From Cristatella mucedo (taxonomy: Eukaryota > Bryozoa > Phylactolaemata > Cristatellidae), in the NCBI GenBank assembly GCA_009760855.2, contig WPIO01000112.1, positions 611,501-675,500 on the forward strand: DNA of 64,000 bases, in the 5' to 3' direction. The position numbers and the translations under genes were made by a program. Of this stretch, positions 11,986 to 23,096 are shown one piece after another. The notes beneath the pieces were generated by a model that worked only from the letters and a program-made list of their open reading frames with translations, was not told the origin of the DNA and did no database searches. The stretch's first letter is position 1; every line of letters starts with the position of its first letter.

Positions 11986-12562
11986 GAGCAATACTATCAA
12001 AGAAAGCAGTGGTCGTTGCATCGACTGCCTTCCGAGCAGTGTGGGTAACCCACTAACTAGCAGCGAGTAAGCTTGAGCATAGGTACCGTGACTTGACGTT
12101 CAAGGCAACTCCTGATTCGAATATTCGGGTCTTGCAGGATTCACCATAGCAATATGAATGAGTGTGCCTGGTGCTGTGGATCCTTACTGGGCCCAATCGC
12201 ATTCGGTCACTCGGTAACTGTTACAAGTCAGGGAGTAGTTATACTCGTCTAACATGGCCTGAGCCTCGGTGTCGTTGAAAGGTAATTGAGCTTAATCGGC
12301 TACCGAAACAGGAAGCTGCCCTCATAAGTGGGTGGCACGAGGCTAGCTGAACAGGCACTGTTGCCGTCAGCCGTGCAAGGAATGCTGCCCTCGAAGCCAG
12401 GCTGCAGCACCGCAAGGTCACACATCTTGCTGCTGGTGCACATGCATTCAGACACGGCCGCTGCTGCACCGGTCGATCGATACGAATGTCGGCTGAGCGA
12501 AACGGTGGCAGGGTTTCGGTCTTTGCGATCGTGTGCCGGAGGAGAGCTGCATCTTCTACTCG
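11986..12562. other. Unannotated stretch
   Basis: Unique sequence. A 147-codon minus-strand frame (12,239-12,682) and a plus-strand frame (12,328-12,630) overlap and neither has a recognisable domain. Confidence 0.35.
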
Positions 12563-12650
12563 ATCGTGCTTCTTTTTCAACGAATGCAAAGTGCTTACGA
12601 AGAGATCAAGTTTCTCATAAGGCGCTATAAAAATTATTATTATTTCAGAA
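12563..12650 (+). mobile_element. LINE-A-type 3' tail fragment
   Basis: AATGCAAAGTGCTTACGAAG and the partner CATAAGGCGCTATAAA form the terminal hairpin, followed by AATTATTATTATTTC. Only the tail is present. Confidence 0.6.
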
Positions 12651-13083
12651 AGCGATGCACTACGTCCGCGTAGGCTACACACAGCACTCGGTATGTGAGA
12701 AGAACCAGCACATGCATGCTCTGGGCTTATTCGTATGCTGCTGAGTCGCTCACGGTGGCCTACTCAAGGCGGCTTCGTGAACCTGACCGAGGTCCTAAAA
12801 GGTAGCGTGGATTTTCTACAATGTGAGCAACGGCTGATCCTCTGCTTACTAATGCCAGTTCCCTGATTGCCCACGTGCTATTATGCTTGCCACCGTCTTG
12901 CCTCGAGTTCGCGAAAGCGTATGCATGTGCCGAAAAATACGAATATGCTAGCAAGCTCGTGCTGGCAAGCCTGTGAGTTGGTCTCGGGTCGTTAATAGTG
13001 TATACTAATAACACATGCATTTTTGCATACACTGGTGAGAGAAATGTGAGTACGAGTGCATGAGCATGCTTGGAGGTAAGGTG
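12651..13083. other. Unannotated stretch
   Basis: Nothing recognised. A 111-codon minus-strand frame at 12,760-13,095 has no domain. Confidence 0.35.
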
Positions 13084-13215
13084 TTTGCTCTTCACAACCC
13101 AGATCGTGGCTTCAAGTCCTGCAGTAGGCGATTAAGAATCACCTAGTGCAAGCAGTGGCGATAACCATTAAGGCCCGTCAGCCGCTATATAGATGCTTTG
13201 TTACATCAGCTAAGC
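13084..13215 (+). mobile_element. SINE-B fragment
   Basis: Has CTTCAAGTCCTGCAGTAGGC (B-box end), GTGCAAGCAGTGGCGATAAC and TTACATCAGCTAAG. The 5' tRNA-like head is mostly lost. Confidence 0.6.
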
Positions 13216-13284
13216 TTTCCCCATACGCATGACCTTCGCCCAGCTTCAAGTTCTGGACGGTTCTCCTGTTGCATCGCAAGATGA

Positions 13285-13387
13285 TGCCGTTAATCCCCTT
13301 TGACGACCAAAGTCGTAGGCTCGACCCCTGCGGCATGTGTGAGGAGCCTGCATAGAGATTCTGTTCTCTTAGTGTGCCGCACAATAG
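13285..13387 (+). mobile_element. SINE-A fragment
   Basis: B-box-like GTAGGCTCGACCCC, then GGCATGTGTGAGGAGCCTG and the hairpin arm TTCTCTTAGTG. It lies tail-to-tail with the LINE-A fragment that follows. Confidence 0.6.
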
Positions 13388-13389
13388 TA

Positions 13390-13640
13390 ATAATAATACA
13401 CTTGATAAAGCCCCCTCAGAAAACTCAAATCTCTTTCTAGGTGCTTTACATTAACTGCAAAGAAGCACAATCTAATAGTGAGTGTTATCATGCTTGATAA
13501 ACAACATGAATAACTTGGATAGAGGTAACATGCACAGGGTCAGCATGCAAGTGGGGTTAGTGACAGCATGCAACAGTGTCATCATGCATAAGCACATGAA
13601 GGACAAATCACAGGGACCCACTAAATGCTGTCATCAGGCA
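13390..13640 (-). mobile_element. LINE-A 3' UTR fragment
   Basis: Minus-strand LINE-A: (AAT)n, terminal hairpin, then the 3' UTR blocks ACATGCACAGGGTCAGCATG and CAGGGACCCACTAAATGCTG. It stops just inside the end of ORF2. The 151-codon plus-strand frame at 13,482 is antisense to it. Confidence 0.8.
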
Positions 13641-15426
13641 GCGATTGCTAGCGCGGCCAGAATGCACGACTCGACCCAAAATGCACGGATACATCAATTC
13701 TGCTATCAGCATGGGACAAATGAGGAGGTGGCTGAAATAGGTGGCTGGGTCGTCTATTTGAGCTCTAAACCCTATCCGCATGTTAGCTCAGTTTTGATAG
13801 ACGTATCTGGTGGCTGGTGTGCTACTAAAGCTTATCTATGCGGTCGGGGGTCTTGCTATAAGGTAAAAGTAGAAAGTGAAGGTCGGCTGATTCACCGGCC
13901 TCATTATCTGGCAGCAGAAGACCACTGGCATTTTTAGCCTGCTTGCCGCAGGCCGACGTTGAGTTGTCTGCTGCAATACTTGGGCCAGAATCTGGATGCA
14001 AGTTGATATGACATCAGTAACATATGTGGGCATGACATTGGAGTCGTTTGCCAATGTCACCGAGCAGGCTGCCGAGGGCCTCAAGCCGTGTTGTGTTGCA
14101 TGCATATGCAAGCACTCGTCTGTCGGCTAAGCTTAGTCGATCGTATGCGCAATCAAGATGGATAGTTGGTATTGTGCTATTTGTACGAGTTCCTGCCATC
14201 GGCCTCATTATGGGATGCTGTTTGCATTGTGGCAGCAGCTCCCTTATCTCAGGCTTTCATTGTCCATACTAGGTTGTCTCTTCTACCAGCTCTGCTCTCC
14301 GTGGCAAGCACTCACCATCAACAATGAAGATTGATTGCTGATTCGAACCGGCAACAATTCTGTGGAGTACATGTTACCAAACACTCACCGAGAGCTTGAA
14401 TCGGCACCAGTGCTGGACGGAAAAAGAGGCACCCATGTCCGTGGGATGGATGCTAGAGTGTTGACACGATCCCGAAGTAGGAGCAGTCACCCGGCCACGA
14501 GTCCAGTACCGGCAAACACCGGATGGCACAGCTAGCCAACTTATCCTACCTCGAGAGGAGAATCTCCTACCATCGATAGGTGGCCCGTGCCTGCCCACAT
14601 GCAGGAGAGGTAAATACCAATGGGCAAATAAGTCTCAGCTCAAGGCCTGACACGTACGTCGCAGGCAATTGGTCTCTTTTCAGATAAACTAACCCGAGAT
14701 GCGCTTTCTGCATGTGAAGGACAAGTCTCTCGGGTGTAGCAGTTTTATTCATGCCCACACTGTGTTGCTCATACTCTAGTCTCCGATGACTTCAAGGGAA
14801 AGGAGAGAGAAGTTCACCTCGAGAGAGTAACTAGCTTAATCCTCTTGAGCTGGTTTCGTGTAATACCGTTGGTCATGCAATTAACAAACTAACATTTCAA
14901 TACAGGACTTGGTGCACACGAAAGTAGTACATGGGCCCTCTAGGACCGATCGCCGGATGAGTGGGTTTCTATTAGCACCAAACCCTACGCAGAAAAGAAC
15001 ATTGGAGCTGTGCTATATAGAGTGTATGGCTCCTACCCTTCTGGGACTCAAACTTCTGGGAAGCAAAGACCAAGTCCAGGATGTGGTAAACCGGACCAAC
15101 CACTTCCAAACAAAAGACTCTTGGAGCCGTCGAAGTAATCCTACATGTTGCTAAGCATAAGTGATGTGGTTGACTTGTGTTTATCCTCCCTTTGTCCTCC
15201 TCCCGACCTCACCCCCTTCCAGATGTGGAGTGATCAATCGGTCGGTTGCCATGCCAGACTTGACTACGTACACCATGCAGCCGACGGGGCAGCACACGGT
15301 AATATGGGTGCAGCATTATTATTGAATACATTAGCTTTTACTCTCCTATAATTTTCTCATTTGTATCAGTAATTATTAACGATGTTTACTCGGTGCTGAG
15401 CGACAGCTATGGTACAGTGACAATAA
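13641..15426. other. Unannotated stretch
   Basis: Mostly unique DNA. A short block near 13,870-13,910 (GGTCGGCTGATTCACCGGCC) recurs near 27,553-27,580 and resembles the SINE-B 3' end on the minus strand. No gene recognised among several frames of 60-90 codons. Confidence 0.35.
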
Positions 15427-15510
15427 CAGTAATAATATGCTTTTGCTGGTGTGCCCTAAAAGAACTAAATCTCTTTCGAGACACTTTACATATGCTGCAA
15501 AAGAAGCCTG
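15427..15510 (-). mobile_element. LINE-A-type 3' tail fragment
   Basis: CAGTAATAATA, TGCCCTAAAAGAACTAAATC, TCTTTCGAGACACTTTACAT and GCTGCAAAAGAAG on the plus strand are the decayed minus-strand terminal hairpin and adjoining 3' UTR. Confidence 0.6.
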
Positions 15511-16296
15511 TCATGTCATTAGTGACGTGCCAAGCCAGCCTGATTCTACCACCAGATCAAGGCTCCTGCAGTTTAGCAGCAAACTCTGCATTTTAGCAGC
15601 TAACAATAACGCCCTACTCCGTTTATATTACATAGCAACTGCACAGCATTTTTAGGCCCCACTGCATACAGCAGTGCCACCACTCCACGGAAAATGCAGA
15701 GTCGCATGCAGTGCCTAAGATTAATGCCCTTCCTTAAAATTAACTTCGTGATGCATTTCAACTTCGTGCTGAATTCCAACGACGACAGCAATTTGAGGCT
15801 TGGTTTATCGCTAAGCCAAAATTGGATGGCACCAAATTGCGACTTCAAAATCTGCATTGGGACTTCCTCAAGACGAGGCACAGACTTCACCAATATTTGA
15901 TACGATTAACGCGATAACAACCGACGAAGATCTATAGTTCAGAAGTGGCAGCAGAATGTTCTCAACTTTTTATGGTGATCAATTCGGGCTTGCTTAAATA
16001 TTGACAACAGAGCTAAACGTGACATCCCGACTAGACTTTTGATCCACTACTTGAGTCCTTTTTCGTGCAATAAGATGCCCACGGTTGGGGTGAAAACTTT
16101 AGAGCTATGCTTATCTGCGCTAAATGTCTTAACGGCCAAATAATGTCACTGCTCACAAATGGGCAATAGCTGCTTTACAACTCACTGCAAGAGAGTTTCA
16201 ACTTTACAACTCACTACTATAGAGTGAATAACTAAGGGCTAATGACATGCACGTAGACAAGCATGAAAAAGCAAACAAGTATTATGCTTGAGGCCA
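15511..16296. other. Unannotated stretch
   Basis: AT-leaning unique DNA. Near 16,185-16,225 the phrase CAACTCACT recurs ~30 bases apart. No gene recognised. Confidence 0.35.
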
Positions 16297-16475
16297 CTGG
16301 TTGCGATGGCACACTAGTTAAGGCGGTTGCTGATCACGATCTTGGTTTTGAAGTTGTGGGCTTGAATCTGCTGTGTGCGATCCTTTATTGACACTGCAGG
16401 CAGTGACGTTAGCTGTAAAGGCTCGTCTGCTTCCATGCAAAAGAGGCTGCTAAATCAGCTAGTATTTTTTTATAA
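16297..16475 (+). mobile_element. SINE-B copy
   Basis: Near-complete: GATGGCACACTAGTTAAGGC (A-box region), GTGGGCTTGAATCTGC (B box), GCGATCCTTTATTGAC, CTGTAAAGGCTC, CAAAAGAGGCTGCTAAATCA and GCTAGTATTTTTTT at the end. Confidence 0.8.
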
Positions 16476-16704
16476 GACCTCTAGCAATTAACATGCACTG
16501 AATGACATACGGGTAAAAGTGGACAAACTACACGGAAACAAAAAGAAAGAACGCACTTAGGTGGAAAGGAAGCTAACCGGGACTGATGCCACTCCAGCTG
16601 AGACCTAAATGATGTAAGGCCTTTAAGGCAAGATCTGTTCTCTTGCGTGCTCCGAGTGCTCACCTGCGTATTATTCAAGTGCATTATTATTGTTATTATT
16701 CAGC

Positions 16705-16915
16705 GTGTTTTACTTAAACATGTGTCCTATTAACCAGCAGTCACAGGTGCTTTCTCGCGTGCTTCTCCATGCTTGTCTAAACCGTAACACTCACGTGCTT
16801 TTGCGCATGTCTAAGCATGATAACTTGTTTATCATTAGCCATAGCCTAACACTTCTCTAGTACGGAAATGCAAAAGGCCAGAATAGAGATTCAGCTCCGT
16901 TAGGGCACAATACAA
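16705..16915 (+). mobile_element. LINE-C 3' UTR fragment
   Basis: CCTATTAACCAGCAGTCACA parallels the UTR blocks at 1,575 and 4,155. The end has GGAAATGCAAAAGGCCAGAA, TAGAGATTCAGCTC and GTTAGGGCACAATACAAAAT, a clear member of the shared terminal-hairpin family. It joins a minus-strand LINE-A tail to tail. Confidence 0.6.
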
Positions 16916-17270
16916 AATAATAATAATAATTTGATAAAGCACCCTCGGAGAACTCAAATCTCTTTCCTAGCGCTTTACAATTGCTGCAAATGAAGCACTA
17001 TCGAATGGTTAGTGGTAGCATGCTCACGTCCACAGGTGATCAGCATGCAAGCGTAGTTAGTGGCAGCATGCAATAGTGTCAGCACGCATAAGCTCATAAA
17101 AGAGGAGTCACAGGGACCCGATTAATGCTGTTATAAATAGATGCATTTTAGCTTCTTTTTAAATGTGGACGATTCGGGAGATATCGTGACGCAGGTCGCG
17201 AGTGAGTTCCAGGCTTTGGGAGCATACAAAGACATGGTCTCCAGTGGATTTGAGGTGAATCTGATTATTA
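16916..17270 (-). mobile_element. LINE-A 3' fragment
   Basis: (AAT)n, terminal hairpin, 3' UTR, and the last ~45 codons of ORF2 (block GAGTTCCAGGCTTTGGGAGC is antisense to the 'APKAWNSL' motif). It is more diverged than the 19-49 kb copies. Confidence 0.8.
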
Positions 17271-18606
17271 TTATAATTACCAGCATAGTTTTTGTGTGAT
17301 CTTCTGCTGGGAGCTGACCATTGATAGCAAAGCTTGCGTGATCTTCGGCTGGGAGCTTATTTTGACGGTCAGTGGCCAGGGCTGGATCCAGACAGAAGTG
17401 AGCTTCACAGGCAGTCCTACCAGCGGCACGGCCTGATGAGATCGGCTAGCCTGTTGAGGCAAGTCTGCCAATCTTGCAAGATCGCTCGAGGAAGGCGCGG
17501 CTAGTGCACGAGGACTTGAGGAATAGACTTGCAACTTTTGCTCTAGGATGGCTTATTGGCAGCCACTAGAATTTTTACAAGCACTGGAGGAATAGCTCTA
17601 CTTCCTTACAACGGCAGATCGTCTAAGGCAGCCTCATTTAGGCCAGTTTCGCTTGTCTGCCAAAAGTATTGCCTATTGCCAAAGCAAGAAGTGGGTACAC
17701 TAGAGAAACCAACCATTAGCCCGTCTCTGCAGTAATCCGAGAGGCTGCTCAGACAGCTGCTACTGGCTGTCTGCAAATGTGCTACAGTGCACGTGCAAGC
17801 CAAGCCACGTTGCTCAGCCGTGGTGAGCTGGGCACCAAGGCACATCGATCTAACCTCGTGACCTCGCGACCTGGATCCGGTTGAGGGTGCCACACGACGG
17901 TCATCTAGAGGTGCCCGGCGGTCTGTCTGGCAGCTGCATTTGAGGAGGAGGCTGGAGGGCACGGAAGTCAGAACGACTCGCGGGCCTGCCAAGCGGTCAG
18001 AGGCTGGAGGCTAGGGGCAGCCCGTGCTGCGAACATGGGATGAGCACTTGGCGCTTCAGCTACATGATGCCGCGAGTCACGTGACACATGCCACTGGTTG
18101 CAGACTCCGGGTAAAACCAGTGAGCCGCACTGTGGATGACCAGCCATAGTTTACCATACCATGTCACAGGGTGTTCTGTGTTCTGGTGCATGACATGACT
18201 CATCAGTGTTACCTTCTCCACCCACCCACCTTGAAATGCTAGCATGGTACCTGCAGCAGCCGTGGGTGTCCATGGCCATGGCTACTTCGGCAGCTGCACC
18301 AGCTTGTTGTTTGGCTTCCTTTCGATCGACAACCTGGAGCAACAGGGGGGATGCCCGGCTGTCAGGAAGGTTTGACGCATTTTGTACTGAAGTCTAACCA
18401 AGCCTTAGCTTGAAGATGCACTCTGTGCTGGCGTTCGGATAACTGAGAAGGTCGTACGTCTACTGTGGGTTGTCAGCTGTTGCTGTTGGCAGGTGTATGC
18501 ACGGTAATCTCTTTCGATAAAGCCACCAAAACCAATCCAGAAGGACAGGAGAAGAGAGGCAGGATAGAGCGAGAGAGAAAGAGCGAAAGTGATCTTGAGA
18601 AAGTGA
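17271..18606. other. Unannotated stretch
   Basis: Moderately GC-rich unique DNA. Near 17,290-17,370 a ~50-bp direct duplication repeats the phrases TGTGATCTTC and GCTGGGAGCT. No recognisable protein in the 60-128 codon frames. Confidence 0.35.
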
Positions 18607-18619
18607 GATATATATAAAC

Positions 18620-18688
<69 letters not shown>

Positions 18689-18690
18689 GA
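18607..18690. repeat. Compound (TA)n-(GA)n microsatellite
   Basis: TA repeats to ~18,642 pass directly into GA repeats to ~18,683. Opens artefactual frames. Confidence 0.95.
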
Positions 18691-18860
18691 GATGTATAGA
18701 GATAGAGGCCAGACAGGCAGAGGGGCTGAGTGCATCGTCTAGTAGGATGGTGTAAAAAGATTAGGAGAGCAAAAAGGACTGAAGAGACAAGCAGACTAGG
18801 TCAAGGTCAATGAGAAGAGAGAAGGCACAGTAGGAGGAAGAGAGAAGAAGCTAAGCACAT

Positions 18861-18881
18861 GATAGATAGATAGATAGATAG
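18861..18881. repeat. (GATA)n microsatellite
   Basis: Five GATA units in tandem followed by GTAGATGG. Confidence 0.9.
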
Positions 18882-18884
18882 TAG

Positions 18885-19010
18885 ATGGTTTGACCAAGGG
18901 GTCAGAGGCTCGCCATAGACGACCGAAGTCATGTGCTCAAGCCTTGTGGCATATGCAAAGTGCACGGATACAGATTAAGTTCTCTTTGAGCGATACACAA
19001 ATGAAAATAT
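18885..19010 (+). mobile_element. SINE-A fragment
   Basis: CATGTGCTCAAGCCTTGTGG (B-box region), CATATGCAAAGTGCACGGAT, then TAAGTTCTCTTTGAGCGATA and ACACAAATGAAAATATAT. The stem has decayed but the order matches the other SINE-A copies. Confidence 0.6.
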
Positions 19011-19056
19011 ATATATATATATATATAATTCATTGATGTATATATATATATATATA
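19007..19056. repeat. (TA)n microsatellite
   Basis: Two TA runs split by ATTCATTGATG, sitting at the 3' tail of the SINE-A copy. Confidence 0.9.
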
Positions 19057-19065
19057 ATAAACAAA

Positions 19066-19130
19066 ATTATAATTTATTTGTATCGCACCTTAAAAGAAGG
19101 GGACCTTAATCACTAAGCCAAACCAGAGCA
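19066..19130 (-). mobile_element. SINE-A fragment
   Basis: Minus-strand remnant: AATTTATTTGTATCGCACCT, TAAAAGAAGG, then ACCTTAATCACTAAGCCAAA, the complement of the tRNA-like head. The middle is deleted, so head and tail are joined. Confidence 0.5.
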
Positions 19131-19137
19131 CATGTAT

Positions 19138-19172
19138 ACACACACTCACACACACAAACACACACACACACA

Positions 19173-19241
<69 letters not shown>
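19138..19241. repeat. Compound (CA)n-(TA)n microsatellite
   Basis: CA-rich to ~19,173, then pure TA for ~68 bp. Confidence 0.95.
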
Positions 19242-19243
<2 letters not shown>

Positions 19244-19286
19244 GAAAGAGAGAAGAGCTTGCAAAAAATGAAAGGAATGTTAACAA

Positions 19287-19365
19287 TAACAATAATAAGA
19301 CATTTTTGTAGCATCAAAAGAGAACTCGATCTCTTTCTAGGCACTTTACGTATGCTCTAAGGGAA
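19287..19365 (-). mobile_element. LINE-A 3' tail fragment
   Basis: AACAATAATAAGAC, AAAAGAGAACTCGATCTCTT, TCTAGGCACTTTACGTATGC. Only the minus-strand tail is present; a younger LINE-A copy sits directly behind it in the same orientation. Confidence 0.7.
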
Positions 19366-19375
19366 GCACTTCAAT

Positions 19376-20319
19376 ATAATAATAATAATAATAATGCAGT
19401 TGATAAAGTGCCCTCAGAGAACTTAATCTTTCTCTAGGCGCTTTACATTTGCTGTAAAGGGAAATGCAATTGAATGGTGAGTAAAATCATGCTTGACAAA
19501 CAAACAAAATGAATGACATAGTTAGGGGTGACATGCACAGGCTCAGCATGCAAATGTGGTTAGTGGCAGCATGCACAGTGTCAGCACACATAAGCACATG
19601 AAGGATAAATCACAGGGACCCACTAAATGCTGTCCTAAATAGGTGTGTTTTTAAGTTTCTTTTTAAATGTGGTCAGGTCAGGGGATGTTCTGACGCAGGT
19701 CGGGAGGGAGTTCCAGGCTTTGGGAGCATACGAACTAAATGCACGGTCTCCAAAGGATTTGAGGTTTGTACGAGGTATTTCTAGACTGTTGGATTCCGAA
19801 AAGCGGGTGGTACGATGCTTGGCCTGATGGGGTAGTATATCTGAAAGATAGGCTGGAGCCATAGAATGAAGGGACCTAAAAGTGAGCGACAAAACCTTGA
19901 AGTCAATCCGTTGCTTGACTAGTAGCCAGTGCAGGTCGGCGAGAAGTGGAGTGATGTGGCAACTGCGACGCTCACGACAGACAAGCCTAGCTTCGGAGTG
20001 TTGCACAAGCTGCAACCGCCTGATCGCACATGCTCGTAGGCCAGCGAGCAGTGAGTTGCAGAAGTCGAGATGGGATGTCACGAATGCATGGACCAACTTG
20101 GACGTCGTATCCTTATCTAAACAAGCCCGAATTTTAGCAATGTTATGAAGCTGAAAATAGGCAGATTTGACTGTGGAGCTGATTTGGTCGTCTAACGAGA
20201 GGTTGATTTGGAATATGATACCTAGATTTCGAGCTGATTCAAGTGGAGATATGCTGGCAGAGCCAATTTCGAGTTTCAGCCTTTCCAATTTCCGAATCAC
20301 ACTGGGCTTGCCCATAATG
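19376..20319 (-). mobile_element. LINE-A copy, 5'-truncated (young subfamily)
   Basis: Minus-strand L2-like LINE. From its 3' end it has (AAT)n, terminal hairpin, ~230-bp 3' UTR, and the C-terminal third of ORF2. The open frame from ~20,318 to 19,635 reads [67 protein letters not shown] and [20 protein letters not shown]. No RT palm is present. The frame runs on to 20,441 only by chance through unrelated DNA. The copy cannot move by itself. Confidence 0.88.
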
Positions 20320-20719
20320 GTTCGTGATAGCATGCACAGCATCAGGGTGTGTATGAACACAGCAAATGCTACGAGGCAGGTAAATGCTTGCTGTTTGCTC
20401 AGGACATGGCGAGGCTGAGCTACAGGCACGGACCTGGCCACGATTCTTGACTGCAGCCGAGTCGTAGCTGCCGCATCAAGTCGAGAATCGGAGTCCTGAC
20501 TGACTGGGCATCCATTGTAGTCGCGTTTCTCCGCGGAAATCTGCTGCTAGGCAGCCAAGTGCCTTGAGATGCGTTCAGGTTCGGAGGGCAGAAGCGCTCT
20601 CCCGATATTGTGTCTCGAGCAAATGCACAACAGACCCCCCCCCTTGATGATGCCTGGAGCATTTCTGTGTGCGACATGCCTTCAGCTAACTTTGCTGTCA
20701 GTAGCTTGTGGTCGAACGG
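20320..20719. other. Unannotated stretch
   Basis: Unique DNA with a poly-C run near 20,635. No recognisable gene. Confidence 0.35.
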
Positions 20720-21185
20720 ATGTAATGTATTATATCTCCGTCTGTAACTTCACGCAGCCACAAAGATTATGTTTGTGTTACTCGGGAGAGTTTGTATGGA
20801 TCACTCCCAGCCTAATGTATCTCCGTCAGCCTAAGCGGCTTTCGGTACGCATTCGGTAGCCAACGGGCTTCATCCCATGCAACAATGAGAAAGTGAGAAG
20901 CATAGCAGAGTCAGGAGAGCAGTTGAGGTAGTGAGTAGTGTGGAAGTAACAGCTCGGGATAGCTGGAAAGGATGTGCCGTCGTCGGCAGCAGGAGAGTAG
21001 TTGTCGTTGATTAAGTATTGTGTAAGCAAGTTCCACCGTCTAAGACCTGCAGAGCAAAAGCTTCTGTCGCCAACGATCTTTAAGCGCCAACGATCTTTAA
21101 GCGGAGGACTGGATCAGCTAATTTATTGTCCATGCAGGACCCGAGGGCACGAGGAGGCTGAAACTGGTGCAGCAGCAGCATCAGC
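20720..21185 (-). mobile_element. LINE-B 3' fragment
   Basis: Minus-strand LINE-B: GTAATGTATTATATCTCCGT at the 3' end, the antisense of the YRMRTESRLG block near 20,840, and GTCCATGCAGGACCCGAGGG with CTGAAACTGGTGCAGCAGCA at its 5' limit. A 17-bp direct tandem duplication (GCCAACGATCTTTAAGC twice) lies at ~21,070-21,104. Confidence 0.75.
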
Positions 21186-21354
21186 AGGATTTTCCATTCC
21201 CTAGCAATTGCTTTCGGAGATCAATCGTGCTCTGATTTATCGCATACCGTCAAGGGTGCAGCTAAGCTGCCAGCCGTCAGCACCAGAGGCTTGCTACCTA
21301 CCAGGGGCTTGCTGCCCACCACGGCTAGCCGTTGGGCTGCCGAAACAGTCAGTA

Positions 21355-21960
21355 AGTTTCTGCAGCTGGTGATGAATATGGCTCCGAGTTGGTAAACATA
21401 TCCCGAAAGTTCAGTTGCTTGTCTCCTCCACTGTGGAAGCTGAGAGGCCTGCCTACCGTTTGATCGACGGGTGAAGGGCAGAATTCTTGCTCTTACCCAC
21501 AAGGCCAGCTATGACTTGGCTCCTTATACTTTGCAGCACTTCTGCAAAATTTTCGGCCTCGTCGTGCACTCAGGTCCTCTTAAGAAAATAAAATTATCTG
21601 TTCACTTCCTTTGCTTACAGACTGTTAACGATAGAATTTTAAGCTCTGCATATCCAAAACTGAGGAAGTCACTTCCACAATGCTTCTACAACGACGTCGA
21701 CTCTCCAGCTGTCGACTGTGGCACATCCTTTCCAGCCGTCCTGAACTGCTGCTTCCATTCAACACACTTTTATCTACTGTCCGCTTGACTCAGCTACGCG
21801 ACTCACTTTCTTTTGGCTGTGCGAGATGGAGTCTGTTAGCGGCCGTATGCATACCGAACAGTGCTTAGGCTTGAAGTTCGCTACCGTAAGCTCTTGAGTG
21901 TAACACTCATTTACTTATTGTGGCTTCGTTGAGTTACAGAAGGAGATACATTACACTACA
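21355..21960 (+). mobile_element. LINE-B 3' fragment
   Basis: Plus-strand LINE-B starting near the MNMA-type block (GATGAATATGGCTCC), then ATTCTTGCTCTTACCCACAA (ILTLTHK motif), ACAGACTGTTAACGATAGAA and the 3' end AGTTACAGAAGGAGATACAT plus TACACTACATTAC. The frame is broken several times. With the previous copy it forms a divergent (5'-to-5') pair. Confidence 0.75.
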
Positions 21961-22257
21961 TTACTTCGTGCAGCACTCATCGGGTCCAACTCCTGGTGAC
22001 CTCACATGCCAGGAGAGGTCACCTGCCAAGTCCTGCCTTTCCGGCCTGCCTCAACCTTTGTCAGCTCTTCAGACTGGCTTCACTTGCTGGCTCAATCTTA
22101 ATCACTTATTTGACAAAATTGTGCCGGTGGTGCCGAAAATAAAATAAGTATGATTGCTGTCTCTGGCGACTGTTTCGTGGTCAGGTTTACTTTGCTAAGT
22201 GGAAGGCCACTCATCAACGTCAAATAAACGTCGAAGTACATATCCTTGTACGTTTCA

Positions 22258-23061
22258 AAGTGACCTTCATTAGACGAGCACATAAGCTCAGCAGTCAAGT
22301 CTGCCTACTTTCAGCTACATAACATTGCTAAAATTCGGGCTTATTTTTTAGACAGGGACACCACGTCTAAGTTGGTCCATGCATTTGTGACATCCTGTCC
22401 TGATTTCTGTAGCTCACTGCTTGCTGGTCTACCGGCCTGCCCGATCATGCTCTTACAGCTGGTGCAAAACTCTGCAGCTAAGATTGTCTGTCGTAAGCTT
22501 ATCAGTCGCCACATCTTGCCACTTTTCACCGACCTGCACTGGCTCCCAGTCAAGTAACGCATCGACTTAAAGGTTTTATCACTAACGTATAGGTCCCTTC
22601 ATTCTTTGGCTCCGGCCTACCTATCAGATCTACTCCTTCACCAGGCCAAGCATCGTACCAACCACTTTTTGGAATCGAACGGTTTACCTATACCTCGTAC
22701 AAACCTCATATCATTTAGAGACCATGAATTTAGTTCGTATGCTCCCAAAGCCTGGAACTTACTCCTGACTTGCATCACGACATCTTCTGATTGACCACAT
22801 TTAAAAAGAACCTACAAACCCATCTATTTACGAGAGATTTAGTGGGTCCCTGTGATTCGACCTTTATGTGCTTATGCGTGCTGACAATGTGCATGCTGCC
22901 ACTAACCACACTTGCATGATGACCCTGTGCATGTCACCCCTAGCCATGTTATTCTTGTTGTTTATTGAGAATACTACCACTAACCAATGGATCGTGCTTC
23001 ATTTGCACGAGTGTCAAATGCCTAGCAAGAATATGAGTTCTCTGAAAGCGCTTTATCAAAT

Positions 23062-23095
<34 letters not shown>
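22258..23095 (+). mobile_element. LINE-A copy, 5'-truncated (older)
   Basis: Begins at AAAGTGACCTTCATTAGACG and reads FVTSCPDFCSSLLAGLPACP, LHWLPVK then a stop, [20 protein letters not shown], and APKAWNLLLTC. It then has the 3' UTR, a terminal hairpin with mutations, and (ATT)n at 23,063-23,097. It meets the next LINE-A copy tail to tail. Confidence 0.85.

Positions 23096-23096
<1 letters not shown>

Noticed and set aside
13482-13937. 151-codon plus-strand frame
   Set aside because: The first third is antisense LINE-A 3' UTR; the remainder has no domain.
19645-20418. Plus-strand frames recurring at 19.6, 23.6, 26.5, 30.0 and 49.5 kb ([20 protein letters not shown]-like)
   Set aside because: These are antisense shadows of LINE-A ORF2, repeated because the LINE is repeated.
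20320-20441. N-terminal 40 residues of the 268-codon frame ending at 19,635
   Set aside because: LINE homology stops at ~20,319; the extension to 20,441 is unrelated DNA that happens to be open.
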